Source of the DNA: Synechococcus sp. SynAce01
Lineage (GTDB): Bacteria; Cyanobacteriota; Cyanobacteriia; PCC-6307; Cyanobiaceae
Direction: 5' to 3'
NCBI RefSeq assembly: GCF_001885215.1
Contig: NZ_CP018091.1
Span: 62,001-126,000, forward strand
DNA: 64,000 nt
The notes under the pieces are model-generated. The model saw only the letters and a list, made by a program, of their open reading frames with translations. It was not told the origin of the DNA and searched no databases. The translations under genes and the position numbers were made by a program. Below are positions 8,046 through 16,014 of the stretch, one piece after another (positions within the stretch are counted from its first letter, which is position 1; each line of letters opens with the position of its first letter).

Positions 8046-9683
8046 TCAACGGGTCAGCAGCATCGGCAGCGGCTCCCGCTTGATGCCAAGACCGCGCCAG
8101 TAACGGGATTCGAGCCAGAGGGCACCCTGGCCAAAGGCATCGACCAAGTCCTTGGAGCCCCGCGGGAAGCGGGGCAGCTCCTCCAGCAGCGGAGCGGCGC
8201 GGTGATGGAAGCCCAACTGGCCGGCTTCCAGCAGGGGCGCGACAGCGTGGGCGCGCATCAGCTTGGAGCCCTTCGGGGTGATCGGCAGCAGGCCCGGCAC
8301 CTTGCGCCGCAGGGTCTGGAGCACGGCCGGGCCGTTGGCGGCGTCCTCAATCAGCACCGCGTTGGGGCGCAGCTTCTGGCGCTCCAGGGCGGAGAGGCTG
8401 TGGAGCAGGAAAGCGATGGTGTCAGGTAGCCCGAAGCGGTGGCGGGCGGCCCAGAGCACCTCAATCTCCAGATGGTGAGGCGACGGGGGAGTGGCTGATC
8501 GCTGGGGCTGGTTGGGGCCGGGCGGGTCGCTCTGCAGCAGGCCCATCAGCACGAAGCCGCAGAAATCGCTGGTCTCCTCGCCCTTAAAGGAGAGGTCACA
8601 GGAGAACACCAGCGAGGCGTAGCGGCGGGGATGGCGGCGCTCAAACGGTCCGCGCAGCCAGCTGCGCTGGAACAGGCCGCCACTGGAGGGTGAGGGCCGC
8701 TGCTGGTAGAGCGCATTCCACCAGTAGGAGCCGAGGCGGCCACGGATGCGCAGCAACTCATCGAGGGGGAAGCGCTCAGGGCAGAGGGGTTCACCCGGCT
8801 GCCGCCAGTCAGGGTGAACGCTGCAGGTCGGCGGGAAGCTCTGGCGCTCAGCTGGCGGCTGGGCGATGGCCGGCAGGTCAACGATGTGCCAGCGCTGGGG
8901 GGCCTCACCGGCCTCATCAAGCAGGAGCGAGGCCACCACGTCCTCGTGTTCCCAGCGCGTGAGCACCAGGATCTGGGCCGAGAGGTTGCGCTGGCGGGCA
9001 CCATCACCGGCCTCGATCGATTCCGGTTCCGCCCGTGTGAACCAGACAGCCCGCAGCCACTCCATCAGGCGCTCGCGCACGCGAGGGGAACCAGCATCAG
9101 CCGGGCCTTTGTAGGGGTCATCGAGGATGCCGAGGCTGTAGCCCTTACCGGTGAACGGGCCATTGACACCAGCGGCGATGCAGCCACCGCGCTGGGGCGT
9201 GAGCCAGTTGCCGACCGCCGCTGAATCACGGGAGAGCAGGCTGCCGCTGGCCCGGTAGAAGTGCCGCGCTTCGCGGGAATGGGCATAGGCCAGCTCGCCG
9301 GAATAGCTGGCGATGGCGGCGAACAGGTGCGGGTGGCGATAGACGAAGTAGGCCGGGAAAAGCTTGGAGATCAGCAGCGATTTGCCCAGCCGCGGCGGGC
9401 AGGTGACGATCAGCCGCGAAAGATCGCCATCGGCGATGGCCTGGAGCAGGGCAACCAGCTCGTCATTCCAGCGGTGGAAGGCGTAACGGGGGAAGACTTC
9501 GGTGATGAACGCCCGCAGCGCCAGGGGTGCCGTGGCGTTGTTGGCGGCAGCGGACTTTGCAAGGCCGAGCAGGCCAAGATCAGCCCATGGATCGCCGTGC
9601 AGGGGTGAGTGCAGCAGCCCGCCGCTGAGGGCCAGCTGGCGCGGAGGCGGGGCAAGCGGTCGGGGGCCAAGCAGGTTGCTCAT
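8046..9683 (-). CDS. terL: phage terminase large subunit
   Basis: The 545-residue protein has a Walker A-type motif CPPRLGKSLL at about residue 114, the family sequence LGILDDPYKG as Walker B, and a C-terminal RNase H-like nuclease half (VFSCDLSFKGEE, then an Asp in VLIEDAANG). Terminases use ATP to package DNA into the prohead and cut it. It overlaps the small subunit by four bases and is followed by the sigma-like gene. Length is normal for the family and no break was seen. Confidence 0.88.
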   Translation of the reverse strand: MSNLLGPRPLAPPPRQLALSGGLLHSPLHGDPWADLGLLGLAKSAAANNATAPLALRAFITEVFPRYAFHRWNDELVALLQAIADGDLSRLIVTCPPRLGKSLLISKLFPAYFVYRHPHLFAAIASYSGELAYAHSREARHFYRASGSLLSRDSAAVGNWLTPQRGGCIAAGVNGPFTGKGYSLGILDDPYKGPADAGSPRVRERLMEWLRAVWFTRAEPESIEAGDGARQRNLSAQILVLTRWEHEDVVASLLLDEAGEAPQRWHIVDLPAIAQPPAERQSFPPTCSVHPDWRQPGEPLCPERFPLDELLRIRGRLGSYWWNALYQQRPSPSSGGLFQRSWLRGPFERRHPRRYASLVFSCDLSFKGEETSDFCGFVLMGLLQSDPPGPNQPQRSATPPSPHHLEIEVLWAARHRFGLPDTIAFLLHSLSALERQKLRPNAVLIEDAANGPAVLQTLRRKVPGLLPITPKGSKLMRAHAVAPLLEAGQLGFHHRAAPLLEELPRFPRGSKDLVDAFGQGALWLESRYWRGLGIKREPLPMLLTR

Positions 9684-10360
9684 GGCCCCGAAAGCATTGG
9701 CGCCTTGACAGGAGCGCGGAGCAGGCCGGCGATTTCGCAGATGACGCGATGGGCACCAACGGAAGCACTGAACTGCTCAGCATCAGCAGCGCGGCGGGCG
9801 ACATCCATCAGGGCGTAGATCTGCTCGGCCTGGTGCATGAGCCGGTCATCCACCAGCTCCTCAACCATGCGAGAACGCGCCACGCGCATGTACTTGCGCA
9901 GGGTGCATTCCGAAGTCATGTCCCAGAGGATGGAGGCCTGATCGCGGATGAAAGAACGCGGCTGGCGTTGAGCGATCCAGAGCTGGAAATGGGCGACGCG
10001 GTTTTCAACCTCAGCGCGACTGGGACGAGGTTTGCTGACCTGCTGGGGGAAGCGAACACCTTCGCCGTGGCGCTTTTTTCCCTTGGCGCTGAGCTTGGCG
10101 CCGCTGGCGGCCCCCGGCCAGAGAGGGTTGCCGTCGTCGTCCTCATGCGGCGCTGAATCACGGAGGATGTCAACAGCGGGTTCGCGGTACGAACGATCGA
10201 TCTCGCCAAGGGCAAGGGCAAGGCTCTCTCTGATCTGTAGGCGAACATCCACAACAGGAAGGAGCAGCACCGCCAGGGGCGAACGGTAGCGAACCCAAGA
10301 ATACAGAACCAAGAAGTCATAGCAATGCTGGCGCCCGTCGGCGGGGGTTGAGGGTGTCAC
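9680..10360 (-). CDS. probable phage terminase small subunit
   Basis: With the GTG at 10360 the product has 226 residues. Evidence for the role is the four-base overlap with terL and a helical DNA-binding-type middle part (RDQASILWDMTSECTLRKYMRVARSR split over two helices). A longer frame opens at 10456, but its first 32 residues are low in complexity and run through the hairpin at 10360-10411, so I prefer the inner start. Small subunits recognise the packaging site. Sequence similarity to known families is weak to my eye, so the name rests mainly on context. Confidence 0.6.
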   Translation of the reverse strand: MTPSTPADGRQHCYDFLVLYSWVRYRSPLAVLLLPVVDVRLQIRESLALALGEIDRSYREPAVDILRDSAPHEDDDGNPLWPGAASGAKLSAKGKKRHGEGVRFPQQVSKPRPSRAEVENRVAHFQLWIAQRQPRSFIRDQASILWDMTSECTLRKYMRVARSRMVEELVDDRLMHQAEQIYALMDVARRAADAEQFSASVGAHRVICEIAGLLRAPVKAPMLSGP

Positions 10361-10411
10361 GCCACGCAAGGGCTGCGCAGGTTCGGCTGACGCCTCACCC
10401 TTGCGTTGGCG
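10360..10411 (+). repeat. leader-type hairpin, copy in front of the terminase genes
   Basis: CGCCACGCAAGGG (10360-10372) pairs imperfectly with CCCTTGCGTTGGCG (10398-10411). The stem and the sequence GCAAGGGCTGCGCA are shared with four hairpins at 42593, 43385, 46467 and 47013. It ends at the likely GTG start of the terminase small subunit on the minus strand and also lies about 160 bases before the plus-strand gene at 10572. Confidence 0.5.
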
Positions 10412-10551
10412 TAATGGATTCCCCTTGCCGCCGCAGGGCTGGTGCGCTGAGGTCACGGCGGCACGGCGGCCTTCCCGCGGCTGCGGTGGCCAGGCGCCTG
10501 AGGCCAGCTGGCTGTCGCGCGTTAGCGCATAAAGGCCAATCAGGAGTAGAA

Positions 10552-10563
10552 TAGCGTTCGTTA
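10552..10563. promoter_or_regulatory. TAGCG-NN-CGCTA type operator (one mismatch)
   Basis: TAGCGTTCGTTA differs by one base from the palindrome found at 14532 and 18983. It lies eight bases before the ATG of the SLOG gene at 10572, where a repressor would block initiation. Confidence 0.45.
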
Positions 10564-10571
10564 GGGATTGG

Positions 10572-11060
10572 TTGTTGGTGCGTGCTGGCGCTGAGCGAAC
10601 TGGTGCGATTGGTGGCCTTCGGTTGGGGGTTCAGCTGGGCCTTCTGCCAACGGCGCTACCGCTCAGGGGTCCCGTGGTGATCGTCACCAGCGGAGGGCGG
10701 GATCTGGCCTGGAAACCAGCTGTTGTCGAAGCAGCCATCAAGGAAGCAGCCGGCGGCCAGGCGGTGCTGCAGCTGCTGCATGGCGGCGCCCGTGGTGCCG
10801 ATTCCCTGGTGGATCGGGCGGCACGGCGGCTGGGCTGGCCAGTCGTCGCGGTGAGCGCCGAGTGGGATCGCTACCGGCAGGCAGCCGGGCCGATCCGCAA
10901 TCGCAAGATGCTGGAAGCGGCGGTGATGGCGGCGGCAGCCGTGGAGGGAGACGTGCTGGTGCTCGGTTTTCCCGGCGGGGCCGGCACCCGCGATTGCCTG
11001 CGCTATGCGCAGTTGCTGCGGCGCAGCGGCAAGTCGGTGCGGGTGGAGCGGCTGCACTGA
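10572..11060 (+). CDS. SLOG-superfamily protein, YspA/DUF2493-like
   Basis: From about residue 34 the protein reads as a Rossmann-like SLOG domain: VVIVTSGGRDLAW, then HGGARGADSLVDRAARRLGW, VSAEWDRYRQAAGP, and a closing strand with GFPGG. These glycine-rich loops bind nucleotide-type ligands in the superfamily that includes DprA, LOG and YspA. No catalytic role is established for phage-borne members. The first 33 residues are unlike the family, so GTG at 10671 may be the true start. It is one of few plus-strand genes in the early region and has its own operator-like site. Confidence 0.72.
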   Translation: MLVRAGAERTGAIGGLRLGVQLGLLPTALPLRGPVVIVTSGGRDLAWKPAVVEAAIKEAAGGQAVLQLLHGGARGADSLVDRAARRLGWPVVAVSAEWDRYRQAAGPIRNRKMLEAAVMAAAAVEGDVLVLGFPGGAGTRDCLRYAQLLRRSGKSVRVERLH

Positions 11061-11106
11061 GCAGGCCGCTCAGCCGGCGGGAAGTCCCGTGTTTCGCGGC
11101 TCAGGT

Positions 11107-11817
11107 TCAGGCGTTGATCCAGGTGAAAGGGAAGGGAAGGGCCTCGATCTGCGCGTTGGTGAGGCGGCGGCGCCACTGCTTGGCCTGAGGCTCCCAGCGG
11201 AAACCCGCTTCTTTGGCCTCGTCTTTCCGGGAGAAGGGCAGATCAGCGGCCACCAGATGGCGAGGTTCAAGGCCTTCAAGCAGCAACTGCTCCAGGTTCG
11301 GGGCCCGCTGCAGCACCTGGGCCAGGTAGGTGCAGTCGGTCAGGGCACGGTGGGCCGACCAGACAGGGATCCCGTGGGCCAGAGCCAGGCTGGCAAGGGA
11401 GGGGTTGGGCTTGAGATCGGGCCAGCTGATGCCCTCGTAGCTGCAGATCCAGGGGATCGCTGGGGTGGCGCCAAGTGCCTTCTGAAGGAAGGATTCGATC
11501 CAGGGGCGATCAAAGCTGGCGTTATGGGCCAGCAGGGCATCAGCGCTGTCAACCAAAGAGAAGAACAGAGCGCGTGCCTGCTGGTGCGGCATCGCCAGGC
11601 GGGTGATCTCAGCATCGATGCCATTGACGGGCTCAGCCTTGTTCTCGTAGACGCCAAGCAGAAAGGAGAGCTGCTGCAGCACGGCCCGGTGGGGCACAGA
11701 GAAGAGCACCGCGCCGATCTCACACAGCTCAGCCTCTGGGGCCTGAAGGCCAGTGGTTTCGGTGTCAAGGATCAGCAGGGTGGTGGGCACTGCTGGGTTC
11801 GTTGCTGCCGCGCTCAT
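11107..11817 (-). CDS. DnaQ-type 3'-5' exonuclease with a C-terminal add-on
   Basis: The ATG at 11817 follows a GGGAG ribosome binding site and gives 236 residues. All DEDDh exonuclease motifs are visible: ILDTETTGL near the N-terminus, HNASFDRPW in the middle, and HRALTDCTYLA. After about residue 185 a small separate domain follows (FSRKDEAKEAGFRWEPQAKQW), similar to DUF5710-type modules. The enzyme would trim DNA 3' ends during phage replication or recombination. The start is coupled by an ATGA overlap to a tiny gene at 11814-11990. Confidence 0.82.
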   Translation of the reverse strand: MSAAATNPAVPTTLLILDTETTGLQAPEAELCEIGAVLFSVPHRAVLQQLSFLLGVYENKAEPVNGIDAEITRLAMPHQQARALFFSLVDSADALLAHNASFDRPWIESFLQKALGATPAIPWICSYEGISWPDLKPNPSLASLALAHGIPVWSAHRALTDCTYLAQVLQRAPNLEQLLLEGLEPRHLVAADLPFSRKDEAKEAGFRWEPQAKQWRRRLTNAQIEALPFPFTWINA

Positions 11818-11990
11818 CGGCTCTCCCTGGTGGTGCCAGCCGGGCTGGAGTCGTTGCCCAGCGGGACGCAACAGCAGACAGGAGAAGCGCAGCGGCTGGG
11901 GTTGTGGGTCATCGGCAAACGGCCTTCGCCAACACTGGCCAGGAAGCTGCCGTCAGAGGGAGGCCAGAAGCGGAGCCGTTCGGGAGTCAC
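11814..11990 (-). CDS. tiny coupled gene, 58 residues, unknown
   Basis: A GTG at 11990, three bases after the preceding stop, opens a 58-codon frame whose stop overlaps the exonuclease start (ATGA at 11814-11817). This tight packing is the reason for calling it. The product begins VTPERLRFWPPSDGSFLASV and has a Cys-rich middle (CASPVCCCV). No family recognised. Confidence 0.45.
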   Translation of the reverse strand: MTPERLRFWPPSDGSFLASVGEGRLPMTHNPSRCASPVCCCVPLGNDSSPAGTTRESR

Positions 11991-11993
11991 GCT

Positions 11994-12314
11994 TCAACCA
12001 TGCGGCCGTTGGCCATCAAGGAGATGCAGGAGCGCATGCAGGCGTCCATGGGTGTGGTGGATCTGATTCCAAAGATTGAGCGCTTCTCCGTAGAGCCGTG
12101 CGTGCTCAGGGTCTGAGGAATAGGGCGGAGGAGCCGGCGGCTCAGGTGGGGCGGGGAGCTGGGCCACGATCGCCCGCAGTGGTGCCGCTGCGAGGGCGGA
12201 GCGGCAGTGACGGCCAGCCCAGAACTCACGCTCAAAGGCATCGAGAACAAGCCGGGCCAGCTGCTCAACGGCGCAGAGCGCGGCGGTGGTATCTGGATCA
12301 GAAGGGAATCTCAT
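11994..12314 (-). CDS. hypothetical phage early protein
   Basis: The frame has 106 residues, with an N-terminal helix (TTAALCAVEQLARLVLDAFE), a Pro-rich centre and a His-rich C-terminal helix (NQIHHTHGRLHALLHLL). It overlaps the end of the upstream gene (12298-12314) and leads directly into the tiny gene at 11990, so it belongs to the same minus-strand early operon. Function unknown. Confidence 0.55.
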   Translation of the reverse strand: MRFPSDPDTTAALCAVEQLARLVLDAFEREFWAGRHCRSALAAAPLRAIVAQLPAPPEPPAPPPYSSDPEHARLYGEALNLWNQIHHTHGRLHALLHLLDGQRPHG

Positions 12315-12678
12315 GGTCGAAGGTGTTGTCTATGGAAGGAGACTGATCACCTGCGGGGTGGCCGTAGCGGCTGGGCTGGAGATGATCAGGTTGCGATAGG
12401 GGCTGGGTCTGATAGTCACCAGGGCCGCCCATACTGGCTGGATCTTTGAGTTGCACGGTGCGATAACTGTTGCCACTGCGTGAGGTATTGGAATACTCGA
12501 AGGCCAACAACTTGACTACGTTTTCCTTCAGGTAGTCATCATGTTCACCGGGCTGGCCAAGCAACCATTCGGCGAAAGCATGAACGTCAGAAATAGGAAT
12601 CGTGAGATTTCCTGCACCCAGATAGCTCTTGCCAGGTTTGGGATCAAACAGCTTGACGGTGAGGCGAGGAAGACCCAT
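12298..12678 (-). CDS. hypothetical protein with SSB-like acidic C-terminal tail
   Basis: The 126-residue protein begins MGLPRLTVKLFDPKPGKSYL and has a beta-rich N-terminal half. The last residues, NTFDHEIPF, resemble the acidic DDDIPF tip that single-stranded DNA-binding proteins use to dock replication partners. The gene lies in an early operon with an ERF annealase and exonuclease, which fits ssDNA handling. An OB fold is not obvious by eye, so a role as SSB analogue is inference. Confidence 0.5.
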   Translation of the reverse strand: MGLPRLTVKLFDPKPGKSYLGAGNLTIPISDVHAFAEWLLGQPGEHDDYLKENVVKLLAFEYSNTSRSGNSYRTVQLKDPASMGGPGDYQTQPLSQPDHLQPSRYGHPAGDQSPSIDNTFDHEIPF

Positions 12679-12681
12679 GGT

Positions 12682-12900
12682 TCAAAGATCAGTGGAGAGG
12701 TTGAAGTAACGGCGAAGAATGTCGTGAATCGCGCCAGAAGGCGTCAGTCCGCAGAGGGAGGCGTAGGAGGAGAGATGGGCGTAGACATCAGGCCAGAGAC
12801 TGGTTGTGACCCGCCTGGCAGCCGTGCGGCGGCCATAGCGGCGCAGAGGTCGTGGCAGAAAGGGCTGATCAGGCGATTGGCCAGGCGCTGCGGCTGCCAT
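12682..12900 (-). CDS. small RHH-like DNA-binding protein candidate
   Basis: The 72-residue frame ends three bases before the next start. The C-terminal half reads TSLWPDVYAHLSSYAS, LCGLTPSGAIHDIL and RRYF: a short strand followed by two helices, as in ribbon-helix-helix proteins. The N-terminal part is basic and disordered. It could regulate the early operon; that is inference from size and fold pattern. Confidence 0.45.
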   Translation of the reverse strand: MAAAAPGQSPDQPFLPRPLRRYGRRTAARRVTTSLWPDVYAHLSSYASLCGLTPSGAIHDILRRYFNLSTDL

Positions 12901-13014
12901 GGCTCAAAGCTCCCCAGACCGCTGGCCATCAGGCTCACCCCCAGCGGCGTGATGGATCGCCTCAAGATCCATCCGGAGCAGGGGAGAGGGAGCGGATTCA
13001 GGGAGCTGGTTCTG

Positions 13015-13362
13015 CTACAGCGGCAGGGTGGAGCTGAGGCTGAGGGTGTCTTCGTCGAACCAGAACGCATGGGCCGGTGTGGGCCGGCGTGGTTCCTTGA
13101 GGGTGACCAGATCAAAGACAAGAAGTTGCTCAGCATTGTCTTCTGAGAGCCTGAGCTTGCCCTGGAGGGTCAGCTCGCCGTTGAGGCTGGTGTCAGCAAC
13201 GGCCAAAGAAAGGCGCGAGAGGGCCTCGGTGAGTTCCTGATGCAACTGGCCATTGCGCTGCCGCAGCAACCAGGCGGCAAAGGAAGGATCAGGAACAGGG
13301 CTGGTCAGGTCGATGACGACCAGTCCGGTCGTTGCGCTGTTGTCATCCATGGATGGGATCAA
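13015..13362 (-). CDS. hypothetical phage protein
   Basis: The product has 115 residues (a start at MDDNSATT, 13350, is also possible). It shows a beta-alpha pattern: GLVVIDLTSP, a helix (AAWLLRQRNGQLHQELTEAL), then strands with GELTLQGKLRL and LLVFDLVTL. Nine bases separate it from the ERF gene stop, so the two are in one operon. About 115 bases follow before the next gene at 12900, with only a 23-codon frame in them. No family recognised. Confidence 0.55.
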   Translation of the reverse strand: MIPSMDDNSATTGLVVIDLTSPVPDPSFAAWLLRQRNGQLHQELTEALSRLSLAVADTSLNGELTLQGKLRLSEDNAEQLLVFDLVTLKEPRRPTPAHAFWFDEDTLSLSSTLPL

Positions 13363-13371
13363 GAAGGGTGA

Positions 13372-14499
13372 TCAGATCGCCGCCGGTTGGCGCCGCTGGG
13401 CGATGCGATCACGCAGAAAGGCGGCGTGATCGGCGGTCTGGATGTAATCGGAGACAAGGGCAGTGGAGGAGAGCTCAAAGCGTGAACGGAAGTCCGAGAC
13501 GATCTGGGGGATCACCTCGGCGGGAAGGGTGCGGATCTCACCGATCAACTCCTGAACCTCGGTGGAGCTGAGCCTGTGAGGCTGCTCAGGCGGCTGGCTG
13601 GCAGCGGCAGGAGCTGGAGCGGGCTGTGGATCCTGAACAGCTGTTGGTTCCGAGGGTGCAGGAAGGGAGGGCTTGCTGCTGCGGCGCCTGCGCGTGGGAG
13701 CGGTCGGCTGGGCGCCAGCAGCAGAGGCCTGGGCAGCAATGCCGGTGGGTGCTGCGGTGGAGCTGTGGTGCTGGGCGGCCGGTTCTCGGTGGCTGGATTC
13801 GTCGCCGTCGTTGTCCTCAGCGGAGAGGCAGAGCAGGGAGAGGATCTGATAACGGCGGAGGTAGGTGACCACACCGCCGAGGGAGTGAAGCGGATTGGTG
13901 GTGGTGCCGAGCTGCCCGAGCAGGGTGTAGAGGCCCTTGAGCTGGTCATCGAGCCGCAGGCCTAGGGGGCGCTCAGGCGCAGAAGGTGCGGGGAGGGAAG
14001 GCTTGGCGCCGTTGCTGGCCGCAGGGACTGGATCAGTGAGAGGGGGGTGATCAGCGGCTGGGGCTGGAGGCCGTGGCGGCAGGCTGAAGGGAACGGCACC
14101 GGCAGCAGCGAGGGCAAGGTCGATCGGGAACCGCTCGATGACGGCCTGGCGCAGCTCATGGCTGCGGACGAGTAAGGCGTCGAGGGAGGGGATCAGCCAT
14201 TCAGAGCTGATCGCTTCGTCTGTATCGGCATGGAGCAGCCGGGTGCGCAGCAGGCTGGCGCCATCGGCGGCGGGGTGCAGGGTCTGGGTGAGCACCAGTC
14301 CCTGATCGAGCAGGGGAGGGGTCACCGCTTCAAGGACGGTCTGGAGGTTGGCGAAAGCGCCGTATTTGGCCTGGGAGGCCTTGTAGATGGGGCCGACGTG
14401 ACGGTGAAAGGCGAGGAGAGCGAGGCCGATGGAGCCGTGCGTGGCGGAAGCGGCAACGGGCTGGCCGGATGGAGCGGAAGCTGGCGCGGAAACCGTCAT
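13372..14499 (-). CDS. erf: ERF-family single-strand annealing protein
   Basis: The ATG at 14499 gives 375 residues. The N-terminal half carries the ERF signature: HVGPIYKASQAKYGAFANLQ, then a later block GLYTLLGQLGTTTNPLHSL leading to VVTYLRRYQILSLLCLSAEDNDGDE, equivalent to the GAVTYARRY and acidic motif of ERF proteins. The rest is a Pro/Ala-rich linker and a helical end. ERF proteins pair complementary single strands for phage recombination. Between the two family blocks there is a Pro-rich insertion (about residues 130-185). A strong operator cluster lies 33-58 bases upstream. Confidence 0.78.
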   Translation of the reverse strand: MTVSAPASAPSGQPVAASATHGSIGLALLAFHRHVGPIYKASQAKYGAFANLQTVLEAVTPPLLDQGLVLTQTLHPAADGASLLRTRLLHADTDEAISSEWLIPSLDALLVRSHELRQAVIERFPIDLALAAAGAVPFSLPPRPPAPAADHPPLTDPVPAASNGAKPSLPAPSAPERPLGLRLDDQLKGLYTLLGQLGTTTNPLHSLGGVVTYLRRYQILSLLCLSAEDNDGDESSHREPAAQHHSSTAAPTGIAAQASAAGAQPTAPTRRRRSSKPSLPAPSEPTAVQDPQPAPAPAAASQPPEQPHRLSSTEVQELIGEIRTLPAEVIPQIVSDFRSRFELSSTALVSDYIQTADHAAFLRDRIAQRRQPAAI

Positions 14500-14531
14500 G
14501 GAGGGCCGGCAGTGTCGCTTAAATCTAGCAC

Positions 14532-14557
14532 TAGCGTTCGCTATAGAGTATCTATAG
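14532..14557. promoter_or_regulatory. double operator upstream of erf
   Basis: TAGCGTTCGCTA (14532-14543, perfect five-base arms) overlaps a second perfect palindrome, CTATAGA-GTA-TCTATAG (14541-14557). They lie 33-58 bases before the erf ATG, where a promoter would be expected. The first motif recurs at 18983 and with one change at 10552. Confidence 0.55.
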
Positions 14558-14710
14558 CGGTAGAAGGTAGCAAGCATGATGGTGCGGGCCGGCGGCCGCT
14601 CAGCAGCTGTCCGGAGGCGCGTCCGTTCAGTGTTCCCAGCCAGCGCCAACGCGAGCCAAAGCCAGGCAACAGGACTCAGCTCCTGCCTTGGGCGTCAGGC
14701 GCGGGCAGGC

Positions 14711-15427
14711 TCAGTTCAAAGCGAGCTGTGACTGCGGCTTAGCGACCTGGCCCGTGGACCACTGCTGCAGCGCCAGCAGGGGCCTGAGTTCGCCGTCAGT
14801 GTCGTAGAGGGCGTGCAGCTGCTCAGGCGTCCAGACATGCCAGCCGCTGAGCACATTGCGCAGCACTTCGAGCTCGGCGCGGCTGAGCAGCGGCTGGCGG
14901 GAGTCGATGACCACTGCGGCGAGATCCGTCCAGGCCTGAGGCAGATCAACCTGTCGCTCCTTGGCGATCACCTTGAAGCGCTCGGCGACATCGGCGCTGA
15001 GCTCCACAGCCTCAGCCAGGCTCGGCAGCGGCCTCTCCTGGGCCCAGCCCGGGGCCTCCAGTTCTCCGATGAAGTGCGAGAAGAAGTCGGTCGCCGTCCA
15101 GATCTGGCCGTCCTCATGCTCCAGGGGACGCTGGCGGGCCAGGCGCTCCACCAGGGGATCGTCAGCGGGCAGGCCGTAATCCATGCGATGCAGGCGATCG
15201 TTCATCACCCCGAACTGGATGAAGGTGAGCGGATAGGGCTGCTCGATCAGGCCGCGCTGCATCCGGCTGAAGGTGGAGTCAGCAACGGCCGGGAAGCCTG
15301 CCGCCTTGCCCCAGCGCAGGGGGAGATCACTGCTCCAGCCGCCGCGCTCCATCCAGCGGCCGAGGGTCGCTCCGAAACGGAGACGGGCCTGGGGGGAAGG
15401 AAGCTGGGAATGGAGGGGATTACCCAT
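14711..15427 (-). CDS. hypothetical phage protein, possibly DNA-binding
   Basis: From the ATG at 15427 the product has 238 residues. The first 70 residues look like a divergent Cro-type domain (helical, with ARLRFGATLGRWMERGGW and DSTFSRMQRGL), followed by a mostly helical C-terminal part ending WSTGQVAKPQSQLALN. Its start overlaps the upstream nuclease-like gene by eight bases. A regulatory role is possible but not shown by any clear motif. Confidence 0.55.
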   Translation of the reverse strand: MGNPLHSQLPSPQARLRFGATLGRWMERGGWSSDLPLRWGKAAGFPAVADSTFSRMQRGLIEQPYPLTFIQFGVMNDRLHRMDYGLPADDPLVERLARQRPLEHEDGQIWTATDFFSHFIGELEAPGWAQERPLPSLAEAVELSADVAERFKVIAKERQVDLPQAWTDLAAVVIDSRQPLLSRAELEVLRNVLSGWHVWTPEQLHALYDTDGELRPLLALQQWSTGQVAKPQSQLALN

Positions 15428-15848
15428 CGAGGTCAGGCCAGGAAGAGGGATGAACAGCAGTCGAGCGATCGGTTGCGGCGGAAGTGGCGAGAGGGGACGG
15501 AGCCGCCGAGGGCTTGTGAGTGAGCAGCAGCACCAGGCGCGCCCACTGCTCAGGGGTGAGCACGCAGCGCCAGGAGCCGCCTCGGAAACGAACGAAGGTG
15601 GTCGCGTGATCGCTGCAGGCGTTGCGGCGCTGACGTTCGGCGCCGAGGGGTTTTTCGCGGGCGGCGCGGGCCACATCGGCCCAGTCAGCGACCTGAAGCG
15701 TGAAGCCATCGAGGCCGTCAAGATCGCCCACGTCATCGAGCCGACCAGCGCCGAGCTTGCGGCGGATCGGTTGACCGAGCAGCAGGGAAAGCAGCTGAGA
15801 CAGCTCCCGTTCAGCGCGGTCACCTCGTTGTTTGGACGGGTTCGCCAT
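15420..15848 (-). CDS. PD-(D/E)XK resolvase-like protein, catalytic Lys missing
   Basis: The 142-residue protein begins MANPSKQRGDRAERELSQLL; the Glu at position 14 and the segment GRLDDVGDLDGLDGFTLQVADW match the archaeal-Hjc/phage resolvase layout of E, then D, then (E/Q)xK. The position of the essential Lys reads Ala (QVA, residues 52-54), so activity is doubtful or the metal site is altered. Such enzymes cut branched DNA during replication and packaging. It sits between replication and recombination genes on the minus strand. Confidence 0.55.
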   Translation of the reverse strand: MANPSKQRGDRAERELSQLLSLLLGQPIRRKLGAGRLDDVGDLDGLDGFTLQVADWADVARAAREKPLGAERQRRNACSDHATTFVRFRGGSWRCVLTPEQWARLVLLLTHKPSAAPSPLATSAATDRSTAVHPSSWPDLDG

Positions 15849-15882
15849 GAGCCGTAGCGAAGCAATCCGAGCCTACAGACCG

Positions 15883-16014
15883 CTAGAGGGATAGGGAAAG
15901 GGCTAGGGCCTTAAAAAAATGATCAATTCTTGAGCGGAAGGGCAAGGACAGGTCGCGCCAGAAGCGCCGGCAGGCCCCCGCTGGCCAGGCCTCGGTGAGC
16001 ACTTGGCGCGTCAT
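15883..16014 (-). CDS. tiny coupled gene, 43 residues, unknown
   Basis: ATG at 16014 overlaps the stop of the upstream gene (ATGA at 16011-16014). The 43-residue product is basic and aromatic (ACRRFWRDLSLPFRSRI). Coupling is the main reason for calling it; no family recognised. Confidence 0.4.
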   Translation of the reverse strand: MTRQVLTEAWPAGACRRFWRDLSLPFRSRIDHFFKALALSLSL

